Position numbers and translations under genes: made by a program. This document shows, one piece after another, positions 1 to 5,856 of a stretch of DNA of 7,905 bases. Position 1 is the first letter of the stretch; every line of letters starts with the position of its first letter. A model generated the notes under the pieces. That model had not been told where the DNA came from. It did no database searches and worked only from the letters and a program-made list of their open reading frames with translations. Origin of the DNA: Thermoprotei archaeon (GTDB lineage Archaea; Thermoproteota; Thermoprotei_A; Sulfolobales; Fervidicoccaceae). Location of the stretch: NCBI GenBank assembly GCA_022759165.1, contig JAEMPT010000037.1, positions 1-7,905 on the forward strand, written 5' to 3'.

Positions 1-219
1 TGTGCCGGCGCCTTCAGTTATCGGATCAACATGCTGGGATATAACTTCGAGCCCAACGGAACTCGATATTGATCTAATCTCCGTCGGTGGTACAGCCAAT
101 ATAATTCTCGTCCCCGTCTCCGCAGCTATTCTTTCAGCCGCCTTGGCTATCTCGAGCGCTTTTTTCCCATAGCTTGAAGGATAAGATTTGTAGTTTATCA
201 CGAGAATTCCTTCTTTCAT
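1..219 (-). CDS. tpiA: Triosephosphate isomerase, N-terminal third (runs off left edge)
   Basis: Interconverts glyceraldehyde 3-phosphate and dihydroxyacetone phosphate in cytoplasmic glycolysis and gluconeogenesis. Seventy-three codons are present, starting with ATG and remaining open to the window edge. Seen: the N-terminal strand ILVINYKSY carries the Asn and Lys (N9, K11) that bind substrate in TIM barrels. The segment LAVPPTEIRS and the motif QHVDP (residues 62-66) match the archaeal short-form TIM, in which this region reads AQHVDP followed by a Gly-rich loop. The catalytic His and Glu lie beyond the edge. Archaeal TIMs are about 220-230 residues, so roughly one third is visible. A TATA-like CATAAAAC sits 29 bases upstream of the ATG, which fits a leaderless mRNA. 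The upstream flank contains an insertion-sequence relic, so this promoter is close to foreign-looking DNA. Family identity is secure. Confidence 0.93.
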   Translation of the reverse strand, partial: MKEGILVINYKSYPSSYGKKALEIAKAAERIAAETGTRIILAVPPTEIRSISSSVGLEVISQHVDPITEGAGT

Positions 220-240
220 AATAAAGATCACCGTTCAGGA

Positions 241-248
241 GTTTTATG
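241..248 (-). promoter_or_regulatory. TATA-like box of tpiA
   Basis: On the minus strand this reads CATAAAAC. Its first base is 29 bases before the A of the tpiA ATG, the spacing expected for an archaeal TATA box driving a leaderless transcript. It lies between the insertion-sequence relic and tpiA. No Shine-Dalgarno sequence is obvious before the ATG. Inferred from position and composition only. Confidence 0.5.
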
Positions 249-306
249 AGCTGCTCGTCCTAAAATGGTTTCAGGGCTTATTACATATGAAGGTCGCATT
301 TTAAGC

Positions 307-335
307 TGACCTCCCATCCGCCCTAAAGGCGAGGC
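307..335 (-). repeat. Hairpin resembling an IS200/IS605 right end (omega-RNA 3' part)
   Basis: On the minus strand the sequence reads GCCTCGCC, TTTA, GGGCGG, ATGGGAGG, TCAG. CGCC pairs with GGCG across the TTTAG loop. Outer CCTC can pair with GAGG if a short GGATGG bulge is allowed. A GCC-TTTA-GGGC hairpin followed by GGAGG and TCA(G) is the typical look of right ends of archaeal IS200/IS605 elements, which also form the 3' part of the TnpB guide RNA scaffold (established family knowledge, recalled rather than searched). The bulge suggests decay of a once more regular stem. Confidence 0.5.
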
Positions 336-393
336 TTTCTGCTGTAGGGGGTTTTCGTAGTTTCTCTCTTTGCCTGCTCTCTTAGAATAAGCT

Positions 394-1044
394 TCAAGAC
401 TTACATGCTTCATAGCAAACGAAGGAGCCGTTTTCTCCTTCAGAGGGTTCTTCCACATAAGCTTTTTCCCATGGATGGAAGTGAAGGACGCTTGCCGCCC
501 TCTCGATTTTGAAGCCCGATCCTCCCAACATATCCTTTAGCTGCTTCTTTGTATAGAATATGGCATCCCTGTAAAATATGCTCTCTCCTTTTCTTTTCCT
601 CTCCTCATAGAACTCTCCCCATTCCGAGTCTCTTGGGACAACGCAGATAACTAGCCTTCCTCCCTTCTTCAGCACGCGCGTGGCTTCATTCAAGGACTCA
701 ATTGGATCGGTCACGAAACAGATGGTCACGACCATATACGATGTCAGAAAGCTACCATCTCTGAACGGAAGATGTTCAGCGACTCCTCTCACAACTTCAA
801 TTCCCCTAGATGCGGCGATCGATAGTTCTTGGAGGGAGGGATCTACTCCTACTTCTATTCTTAGGGGCGCAGCGAACCTTCCTGTACCAACTCCAATTTC
901 TAGGCAAGGGCTCTCGCATGGAAACTGTTTGATGAGAGTCAATTCGTTCTCATAAATTATATCGTGTTTATCGAACCAGGAGTCATATTCCTTCGCTCTC
1001 TCATCGAACACCTTGAATGTTACCCTATCCTCCCCGGCGCACAA
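394..1044 (-). CDS. Class I SAM-dependent methyltransferase
   Basis: A Rossmann-fold methyltransferase of unknown substrate, 216 residues from a TTG start, which is normal for stand-alone members. Seen: an N-terminal helix region with ERAKEYDSWFDKH; motif I EIGVGTGRF (residues 49-57); the acidic residue ending strand 2 in VGVDPS (D68); AEHLPFRDGSF (89-99), which is the motif before strand 4; RVLKKGGRLVICVVPRDSEWG (123-143); and a C-terminal FYTKKQLKDML...GF segment. The pattern is that of archaeal and bacterial ubiE/type-11-like methyltransferases; the acceptor cannot be read from the sequence. A TATA-like CTATAAAG lies 27-34 bases upstream of the TTG, supporting a short leader; a GTG 30 bases (ten codons) into the frame is an alternative start. 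The last residues (YEACKS) are read from DNA that also looks like an insertion-sequence relic, so the native C-terminus may have been replaced. Confidence 0.88.
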   Translation of the reverse strand: MCAGEDRVTFKVFDERAKEYDSWFDKHDIIYENELTLIKQFPCESPCLEIGVGTGRFAAPLRIEVGVDPSLQELSIAASRGIEVVRGVAEHLPFRDGSFLTSYMVVTICFVTDPIESLNEATRVLKKGGRLVICVVPRDSEWGEFYEERKRKGESIFYRDAIFYTKKQLKDMLGGSGFKIERAASVLHFHPWEKAYVEEPSEGENGSFVCYEACKS

Positions 1045-1070
1045 AGAAGGGCACCTTTGTATTAATTTAG

Positions 1071-1087
1071 CTTTATAGATATATAAG
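1071..1087 (-). promoter_or_regulatory. TATA-like region of the methyltransferase gene
   Basis: The minus strand reads CTTATATATCTATAAAG, an A/T-rich stretch in the 174-base gap between the methyltransferase and the DUF89 gene. It is 27-43 bases before the TTG start. Purine-rich bases precede it, as in an archaeal BRE. It suggests the methyltransferase has its own promoter and is not only read through from the serA operon. The rest of the gap holds no convincing gene or T-run terminator. Confidence 0.45.
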
Positions 1088-1218
1088 GTATATTTATCTC
1101 AGAGCATATGTGTTGAAGTTTCTATTTTTGAGAATGAAGAGAAAGCTAAGTTTACAATTGAGGACCTAGTTTTGACTTGGGTAGTTCGTTTTTGCTCTCA
1201 GCAACAAACGACGAGCTT

Positions 1219-2088
1219 TCAATTAGATTTAAAAAAGGAATTTAGGATCTTCCACGCTGTCTCCTCTGTAACAATTATGGGAGATTTTCTCGGTACTCCG
1301 AAAGCCTTAGCTATTACTGGACACTTGGCTCTCAAGAGGAATATCACTTTTCCCTCGAGCCACCTACCCGCGTCTACGTAGCCTTCTAGGTTCGCTATCC
1401 CTTTAGATATGATGATATCCGATCTTAGAAGCGCTTCCTCCGCCCTCCATCCTATTCTTTTTTTATATAATGGAGAAATATTTCCCCTTGTTGGTATCAG
1501 TTCCTCCTCACCGAAGCCAAACTTTAAAAAGTCCTTGTACGTAGCATCTATCTCGTATGGCTCTTCTCTTAGGATCGCCTTGACCTTATATCCCATTGAT
1601 CGCATCTTTCTGATTATATAAGCATCTATAACCGCTTCTCCTGAGTTGTCTGGAACATATGTTATCGTTTCAACCTCTTCCCAATTTATTAGACCCGCTT
1701 CGTCTATAGCTGGCGCATCAAACAGGATGTTCGGAGAAAGGGAATAGGTTTCGAATTTATAGCCGAATACGCTTGTATCGAATGCGTTGGCTGCTGCCCC
1801 TAGCCTGAGGAGATCCTTTTCTGTTTGAGGATTGAGCTCTATCTCGCTTAAGAGCTTCGCTGCGAGTGTGTTGAGTTCCTCCTTTTGCTCGTAATAGGGA
1901 TCTTCCTTTCCGATTATTTCTGAGATGATTTTGAAGCTTTCTGAAAAGGCCTCTGTCCGGGGCTTTCGTATTAGCTCCGCTATCGCTCTCAATGAAAAGG
2001 GGTAATGTTCAATCTTACCGCCGAACTTCATCAAGTCCTCCGATCTGCCGTTGATTAGGCATAGCACACATTCGATAGGCCTATTCAA
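1219..2088 (-). CDS. DUF89 family metal-dependent phosphatase (archaeal CxxC type)
   Basis: Member of the DUF89 family (COG1578, ARMT1-like fold), metal-dependent phosphatases known for hydrolysing phosphometabolites and proposed to act in metabolite damage control. I place the start at a TTG that sits 7 bases after GGAGG and overlaps the upstream aminotransferase stop by 8 bases, giving 289 residues; an earlier TTG at 2127 would add 13 residues from aminotransferase-coding DNA. Seen: CVLC at 7-10 (the N-terminal Cys pair of the archaeal subtype); AANAFDTSV (99-107), where family members have GN-xx-D; the metal and phosphate motif PDNSGEAVID (146-155); SKGIANLEG (228-236); and LLRAKCP (251-257). 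All key residues look intact. As last gene of the operon it follows a 3-phosphoglycerate dehydrogenase and an aminotransferase, so phosphoserine is a candidate substrate (inference). Clean-up of another phosphorylated intermediate is the main alternative. Confidence 0.88.
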   Translation of the reverse strand: MNRPIECVLCLINGRSEDLMKFGGKIEHYPFSLRAIAELIRKPRTEAFSESFKIISEIIGKEDPYYEQKEELNTLAAKLLSEIELNPQTEKDLLRLGAAANAFDTSVFGYKFETYSLSPNILFDAPAIDEAGLINWEEVETITYVPDNSGEAVIDAYIIRKMRSMGYKVKAILREEPYEIDATYKDFLKFGFGEEELIPTRGNISPLYKKRIGWRAEEALLRSDIIISKGIANLEGYVDAGRWLEGKVIFLLRAKCPVIAKAFGVPRKSPIIVTEETAWKILNSFFKSN

Positions 2089-3163
2089 TCTTTTTCCTCC
2101 CCACGATCTCCGCCATTTCCTTAACAAGTTTCTCTATGTGACTTTCGTTTACATATCCCATTATGCCTATCCTGAGGATTCTATCCTTGAGATCTCCCAT
2201 GCCTGATGCTATATAGATCTCCTTTTTTCTGAGAGCCTTGACTATTTCCGTTGCACTGAATCCGTTCGGTGGAACCAGCGCCACGACCGCGTGCGCCCTG
2301 TTGGTTTCTTCCGCTAGTGGGGAAAAACCAATATCTTCAGTCATATTATATAGGAGCTCGCTCAGCCTCTTCGTCCGTTTCCACCTCTCCTCTATCCCCT
2401 CCTCTCTTAACAGCTTCAATGCCTCCGCCAAACCATACATTAAGTTGACTGCAGGGGTGAAGGGGGTTTCTCTTTTCTCCAAGAACCTAAGGTTTTTACA
2501 GAGATCTAGGTAAGATGGCTTTCCTGTTGTTTCGCAAACCCTCTTTACAGCTTCTTCAGAGAGGGCAACGAGCGAGAGGCCTGGAGGGGCGCCTAAACCT
2601 TTCTGTGAGCAACTGGCTATAGCATTGATGCTCCATTTATTCATATATAGCTCCTCTAAGCCCAAGGATGAGACGGCGTCAAGAATGAGCTTTGCCCCGA
2701 ATTCCTCTGCCAACTTGGACATATCTTTCAAATTGTTTATCATAGTCCCCGTGCTAGTCTCAACGTGTACTGTTGCTATATATTTCGGCTTTATCTTCTT
2801 AGCAATCGTTTCAATTTCACCTGCTTCTGGCGTTCTTCCCGGTGGCGCTTTAATGGTAAAGACGTTGGCTCCTCTGCTCTCTAGTGATTCCCTGAGTCGC
2901 TTTCCAAACTCTCCAAATTCCAGCGCCAATACACTATCTCCGGGGTTCACTAGGCTATAGACCATAGATTCTACAGCCAGAGTTCCTGAGCCGGTCAGCA
3001 ACGCTATTTTAGCTTCGTTTTCTGCTCCAATAGCCCAGCTCAGATCATTAACTATCTTCATTAAAAGTTCTGAGAATTTCTCCGATCTGTGGGATATAAC
3101 TTGCTCTGACATCGCCTTGAGCACTCTAGGGTGAAGCTCTACGGGACCTGGAACAAGTATCAT
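2081..3163 (-). CDS. Class V PLP aminotransferase (serine/alanine-glyoxylate type)
   Basis: Fold-type I, class V aminotransferase of the serine-pyruvate/alanine-glyoxylate group (COG0075), 360 residues, full length. Seen: N-terminal LVPGPVELHPRVL; LLTGSGTLAVES (55-66), the phosphate-binding loop; TVHVETSTG (131-139); LDAVSSLG (161-168), with D162 expected to pair with the PLP ring nitrogen; SQKGLGAPPG (186-195), with K188 the likely Schiff-base lysine; and TPFTPAVNLMYGL in the small-domain boundary. Substrate is not fixed by these motifs. Next to a 3-phosphoglycerate dehydrogenase, in an archaeon where no canonical SerC is seen here, conversion of 3-phosphohydroxypyruvate to phosphoserine is plausible, while glyoxylate or hydroxypyruvate transamination is the alternative. 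The ATG directly follows the serA TAA with no gap, and a GGAGGT lies 9 bases upstream inside the serA 3' end, indicating translational coupling. Confidence 0.92.
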   Translation of the reverse strand: MILVPGPVELHPRVLKAMSEQVISHRSEKFSELLMKIVNDLSWAIGAENEAKIALLTGSGTLAVESMVYSLVNPGDSVLALEFGEFGKRLRESLESRGANVFTIKAPPGRTPEAGEIETIAKKIKPKYIATVHVETSTGTMINNLKDMSKLAEEFGAKLILDAVSSLGLEELYMNKWSINAIASCSQKGLGAPPGLSLVALSEEAVKRVCETTGKPSYLDLCKNLRFLEKRETPFTPAVNLMYGLAEALKLLREEGIEERWKRTKRLSELLYNMTEDIGFSPLAEETNRAHAVVALVPPNGFSATEIVKALRKKEIYIASGMGDLKDRILRIGIMGYVNESHIEKLVKEMAEIVGRKKIE

Positions 3164-4150
3164 TTACATATTACCTCCGAGCAATTTGTCTATTTTCTCC
3201 GCGATTTCCGCGGCTATCCTCCTTTGCGCTTCAATTGTTTGGCTTCCTATATGAGGAGTAGCGATGACTTTTGGGTGCATTAATAGCTTTTTCTCCAACT
3301 CACCGGGAGGCTCGTTTTCCAATACATCTATTGCCACCCCAGCCAACTTTCCTTCGTTAAGAGCTTCAAGAAGGGCTTCCTGATCGATGATCGATCCCCT
3401 CGATGTGTTAATTAAAAAGGAGTTTTGCTTCATGAGAGAGAGTTCCCTCCTTCCTATGAGCTTCCTCGTGCTCTCCGTGAGGGGTAAGTGGAGCGTCACG
3501 AAGTCTGAGCTTTTCAGAAGCTCTTCCATCGTTTCTACTGCTTTGGCGTAGCTTTCACCGATGATTTGATCCTTCCTAATATCATAGGCCAACACATTCA
3601 TTCCCAAATTGTAGGAGAGCCTGCCTACTTCCCTACCGATCCTCCCGAATCCTATTATGCCTAGAGTCTTTCCTCTTATCTCTATTCCCTCTATTTTCTC
3701 CCATTTGCCCTCTTTAGTTAATTGGAATGCTATGTGCAGCTTCCTCGCTAGCGCCAACATCAATGCTATTGTCAATTCAGCAACGGAGGGGGCAGGGGCT
3801 TCAGGGGTTGTCAATATTTTTATGCTTCTTCTCTCCGCTTCCTTAACATCTATATTGTCTAGCCCGATACCAGCTCTCGCTATTATTTTAAGGTTATCTC
3901 CTCTTTTGATGACCTCCGCGTCGACCTTCGTCCTGCTTCTGACAACAATGCCATCGAATTTGCCTATCTTTTCAAGAAGTTCTTCCCGAGTTATCCCGGG
4001 ATAGTAATGCACTTCGAAGTTCCTCTTTGAGAGCTCTTCCAAAAGAAATTTGTCTACTTTATCTGCTATGAGGACCCTTCTTCGGCTTTCAGGAGCCGTT
4101 TCTTTAAAATTATTATGTTCGACAAAAAGGCATCCCCTCAGTGGTTTCAA
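3164..4150 (-). CDS. serA: D-3-phosphoglycerate dehydrogenase (short form, no ACT domain)
   Basis: NAD-dependent 2-hydroxyacid dehydrogenase that most resembles SerA, which oxidises 3-phosphoglycerate to 3-phosphohydroxypyruvate, the entry step to serine. Seen: N-terminal VLIADKVD and GIVVRSRTKV; ARAGIGLDNID (91-101); nucleotide-binding GFGRIGREVG (167-176) with acidic D190 at the end of the next strand, favouring NAD; INTSRG with catalytic R251; DVLENEPP with E280; and TPHIGSQT with H300. At 328 residues it ends after the catalytic domain and lacks the C-terminal ACT/regulatory part, so serine feedback through ACT is not expected. The frame opens at a TTG and has about 25 residues before the usual family start at VLIAD; no ATG or GTG lies in between, so the exact start is uncertain. 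First gene of an operon with the aminotransferase and DUF89 phosphatase. Glyoxylate or hydroxypyruvate reductase activity is the alternative. Confidence 0.9.
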   Translation of the reverse strand: MKPLRGCLFVEHNNFKETAPESRRRVLIADKVDKFLLEELSKRNFEVHYYPGITREELLEKIGKFDGIVVRSRTKVDAEVIKRGDNLKIIARAGIGLDNIDVKEAERRSIKILTTPEAPAPSVAELTIALMLALARKLHIAFQLTKEGKWEKIEGIEIRGKTLGIIGFGRIGREVGRLSYNLGMNVLAYDIRKDQIIGESYAKAVETMEELLKSSDFVTLHLPLTESTRKLIGRRELSLMKQNSFLINTSRGSIIDQEALLEALNEGKLAGVAIDVLENEPPGELEKKLLMHPKVIATPHIGSQTIEAQRRIAAEIAEKIDKLLGGNM

Positions 4151-4162
4151 TAATGAGTCTTG

Positions 4163-4176
4163 TTATATTTAAAAGG
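4163..4176 (-). promoter_or_regulatory. TATA-like box of the serA operon
   Basis: The minus strand reads CCTTTTAAATATAA, with GCGAAAA just upstream as a possible BRE. The core TTTTAAAT begins 24 bases before the TTG of serA, a little close for transcription to start exactly at that codon; initiation would be expected near 4143-4146. The 50-base gap to the thioredoxin-like gene holds nothing else, except a small CGCC-TATAG-GGCG inverted repeat (4182-4194) directly upstream that could be an operator or simply chance. Confidence 0.5.
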
Positions 4177-4200
4177 TTTTCGCCTATAGGGCGCTCGAGG

Positions 4201-4809
4201 CTAAGAAGTTGTTGTCGTGTTTGTTTGGGTCGGTGGGTGGTAGTAATTGTATAGAACTTCCGTTATCGTTTGGTTCAATGATTGCGATGAGAATGTACCG
4301 TTGGATTCAACCGGAGGGAAGTTGAAATAGATGAAGGTACCGTTGCTTATTAAAACGATGTATGGCGTCCCGAAGTATTGACCTAGAGACTGTTCAAAAG
4401 CATTGAATGTAGCCCTCGCTGAAGGATCCTGGCAATTAGATGAAAAGTACGTGCACACTATCTCGACGGGGGTTATGTTAAATGAAGATTTTGGCATATA
4501 GTTTTTGAAGTAATCACTCCAAGCCGCATCAAATTGTTGGCATGCCGGGCAGTTTAGGTTCCTAAAATATATTAAATATGTACCCTTGTCCTTTGGCAGC
4601 CAAAGCGTCCCATTTGTATCGATCTTCTTCCAATTCCCATTGTTATATACGTAGATTCCTTCTACGTTTACGACGGGGTTCGTTCCTATTCCAGTAATTA
4701 GAGGGATAACGACCGATAGGATCATTATGGCTATGAGTAATACGCCCGCTGATATAACAGCTATTTGCTTGGCATTTGGCACGATGCATCGCTCTCTTTC
4801 GCTCTTCAA
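4201..4809 (-). CDS. Membrane-anchored extracytoplasmic thioredoxin-like protein (CPAC)
   Basis: Predicted to sit outside the cytoplasmic membrane as a thiol-disulfide protein. Seen: a short charged N-terminus, one hydrophobic helix at about 15-38 (QIAVISAGVLLIAIMILSVV) as signal anchor, then a thioredoxin fold: YLIYFRNLNCPACQQFDAAW with the CPAC active site at 87-90, and FGTPYIVLIS with the likely cis-proline P149. A second Cys pair (C119, C126) between them could form a structural or resolving disulfide. Six N-glycosylation sequons (N66, N111, N156, N170, N179, N197) and a Thr-rich tail agree with an exported archaeal surface protein. It is 202 residues from the TTG start, with a TATA-like TTAAAAAC 24 bases upstream; a GTG nine codons in is an alternative. 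Transcribed away from thyX and followed by the serA promoter. Partner proteins are not evident, so its role (disulfide formation, reduction or haem/copper maturation) is open. Confidence 0.82.
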   Translation of the reverse strand: MKSERERCIVPNAKQIAVISAGVLLIAIMILSVVIPLITGIGTNPVVNVEGIYVYNNGNWKKIDTNGTLWLPKDKGTYLIYFRNLNCPACQQFDAAWSDYFKNYMPKSSFNITPVEIVCTYFSSNCQDPSARATFNAFEQSLGQYFGTPYIVLISNGTFIYFNFPPVESNGTFSSQSLNQTITEVLYNYYHPPTQTNTTTTS

Positions 4810-4825
4810 CTGCTTGTATTCGGAG

Positions 4826-4833
4826 GTTTTTAA
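4826..4833 (-). promoter_or_regulatory. TATA-like box of the thioredoxin-like gene
   Basis: The minus strand reads TTAAAAAC, its first base 24 bases before the TTG start at 4809. This is the same distance as in front of serA, which makes a leaderless or near-leaderless TTG start believable. It lies in the 232-base divergent gap shared with thyX. Confidence 0.45.
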
Positions 4834-5014
4834 CTTTGCGGGTTAGAAAGAAGAACGCTTCTTGTGTTTTTCATTGATTAGTCTTAAGATCTTTAAGCGA
4901 AGCTGATTTTCTTCGTTTAAAAGAAGCAGGTTTTTCATCTTGTTTTTGTTTCGATCCTCGTTCTGATCTCCTTTTGGGGCTAAGCTTTCGATTATAACAA
5001 ATATCCCAAACAAC

Positions 5015-5022
5015 TTTAAACT
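5015..5022 (+). promoter_or_regulatory. TATA-like box of thyX
   Basis: TTTAAACT begins 27 bases before the first in-frame ATG of thyX and 42 bases before the second. It lies in the divergent gap with the thioredoxin-like gene. With usual spacing, transcription would start at about 5042-5045, so the message either begins at the first ATG or carries a leader of about 12-15 bases to the second. Confidence 0.5.
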
Positions 5023-5041
5023 TGCAAAACTCAATTATTCG

Positions 5042-5689
5042 ATGATTACGGTGGTTATGTTGAAAGTTAAGCTTATTGCTTGGACGGGTGGATCTCTCAG
5101 GGATCCAAGGAGGCTTATAGTTCTTGCTGTAAAGACTTCTGCAGGGAAGCTTGGACTGAAGAACGCTGAGCACTATCTTTGGGAATATAAGGAAGAGGGG
5201 GTGGAGAAATTCTTAGCGGAATCTTATAAATATCCAACGGTACTTGAGCATGTGAGCTTCACCTTTTTAATTGAGGATATTTCCAGAGTTACTTCGCATC
5301 AGTTGGTGAGGCACAGGCTAGCTTCCTATACACAGGAGAGCCAGAGATATTCTTCTATTGAGGAGGATTTCGTTGTTCCTCCTTCTATTGAAAAGGCCGG
5401 TTTCGCAGAGAAGTTCAGATCACTTATGGAAGAGGCTTATAGATTATATGATGAGATGGTAAAGGCGGGAGTTCCTCAGGAGGACGCAAGGTACATAATA
5501 CCACAGGCTGTAAAAACGAGGATGTTGATGACCGTAAACTTGAGAGAGCTGATACATATTGCTTGCCTGAGGCTTTCTCCCCACGCGCAATGGGAGATAA
5601 GGGGGCTAGCCTCTATGATGGTGGAGGAGGCCAGGAAGGTATTCCCTGAGATACCATATCTTATAGAAAAGATCTGCCGGAGAGAATAA
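5042..5689 (+). CDS. thyX: Flavin-dependent thymidylate synthase
   Basis: Makes dTMP from dUMP using methylene-tetrahydrofolate or the archaeal pterin equivalent, with FAD/NADPH, replacing ThyA. Seen: the ThyX signature RHR-x7-S in RHRLASYTQESQRYS (residues 90-104), preceded by TVLEHVSFTFLIEDISRVTSHQLVRHR, where the two His-containing segments bind FAD. C-terminal NLRELIHIACLRLSPHAQWEIR (166-187) provides the second conserved nucleotide-binding block. Length 215 is usual for the family, which works as a homotetramer. The upstream ATG gives MITVVMLKVKL; family members begin about where MLKVKL does, so the ATG at 5057 is a good alternative start. Only plus-strand gene of substance here; a 47-codon frame follows 23 bases after the stop and may be co-transcribed. 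Identification is secure. Confidence 0.97.
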   Translation: MITVVMLKVKLIAWTGGSLRDPRRLIVLAVKTSAGKLGLKNAEHYLWEYKEEGVEKFLAESYKYPTVLEHVSFTFLIEDISRVTSHQLVRHRLASYTQESQRYSSIEEDFVVPPSIEKAGFAEKFRSLMEEAYRLYDEMVKAGVPQEDARYIIPQAVKTRMLMTVNLRELIHIACLRLSPHAQWEIRGLASMMVEEARKVFPEIPYLIEKICRRE

Positions 5690-5712
5690 GATCGTTCGTA
5701 AGGTGTTTGGCT

Positions 5713-5856
5713 TTGAAAGAGAAGGGCAGGGTTGAAATTTGGGGTAAAATAGCGTATCTTAAAACCGAGGGAGGGAAGGAAGCGCTCATCCCTTTAAATG
5801 ACCTCTGCTCCGTAGTTGAGAGGTTTGAAATCGAGCTGGAGAATTACAAATGTTAG
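5713..5856 (+). CDS. Small conserved-looking hypothetical protein downstream of thyX
   Basis: A 47-codon frame from a TTG that lies 7 bases after AAGGTG, a usable Shine-Dalgarno sequence; another TTG two codons earlier is less well spaced. The protein reads as a small beta-rich domain: basic N-terminus, RVEIWGKIAYLKTEGGKEA, then LIPLNDLCSVVERFEIELEN and a C-terminal Cys. The alternation of VEIWGKIAYL and the GG turn look like a real fold rather than random translation. No family recognised and no function proposed. It starts 23 bases after the thyX stop and so probably shares its message. Its TAG overlaps the TAA of the convergent trpS in the four bases TTAG. The case rests on start signal, composition and filling the gap exactly. 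Confidence 0.5.
   Translation: MKEKGRVEIWGKIAYLKTEGGKEALIPLNDLCSVVERFEIELENYKC

Larger units (their letters stand above)
228..417 (-). pseudogene. Relic of the 3' end of an IS200/IS605-type tnpB gene
   Basis: An open frame reads out of the 3' end of the methyltransferase gene into the gap before tpiA. It starts around KHVSLEAYSKR, continues through ERNYENPLQQK and ASPLGRMGGQLK, and stops at the TGA in front of tpiA. From memory, this order (Lys/Arg-rich segment, KERNYENP-like, then a LGRM-GQ-like stretch encoded by the right-end hairpin) resembles C-termini of archaeal TnpB proteins; I cannot run a search to confirm it. Nothing corresponding to the RuvC domain or zinc finger of TnpB is present, so this would be only the last tail of the element. 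It overlaps the last seven codons of the methyltransferase in another frame. The alternative is chance open frame in non-coding DNA. Confidence 0.45.

Noticed and set aside
680..955. A plus-strand frame opposite the methyltransferase.
   Set aside because: Antisense shadow; the minus-strand protein has all methyltransferase motifs.
1172..1621. Plus-strand frames opposite the DUF89 gene.
   Set aside because: Antisense shadows; the minus-strand frame carries intact DUF89 motifs.
2238..2960. Two plus-strand frames opposite the aminotransferase (2238-2513 and 2625-2960).
   Set aside because: Antisense shadows of a certain gene; Ser/Leu-rich translations typical of complements.
3657..4004. A plus-strand frame opposite serA.
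   Set aside because: Antisense shadow of the NAD-binding domain coding region.
4881..4915. Near-palindrome CTTAAGATCTTTAAG and a 5-base CGAAG/CTTCG stem in the divergent gap.
   Set aside because: Short and imperfect in A/T-rich DNA; not placed at a TATA box in a way that suggests an operator.
4843..5034. A 63-codon minus-strand frame from TTG in the thyX/thioredoxin divergent gap, with an internal ATG giving a 31-residue Leu/Lys-rich peptide ending NEKHKKRSSF.
   Set aside because: No Shine-Dalgarno sequence before either start, composition driven by A/T-rich DNA, and it occupies the promoter region of two genes. The segment RLKILRLINEKHK faintly recalls the start of a winged helix but is too short to support. 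Worth revisiting only if conserved.
4871..5173. A 100-codon minus-strand frame covering the start of thyX.
   Set aside because: Its first half is antisense to thyX, which is certain, and the translation is rich in Lys/Arg/Ser without domain features.
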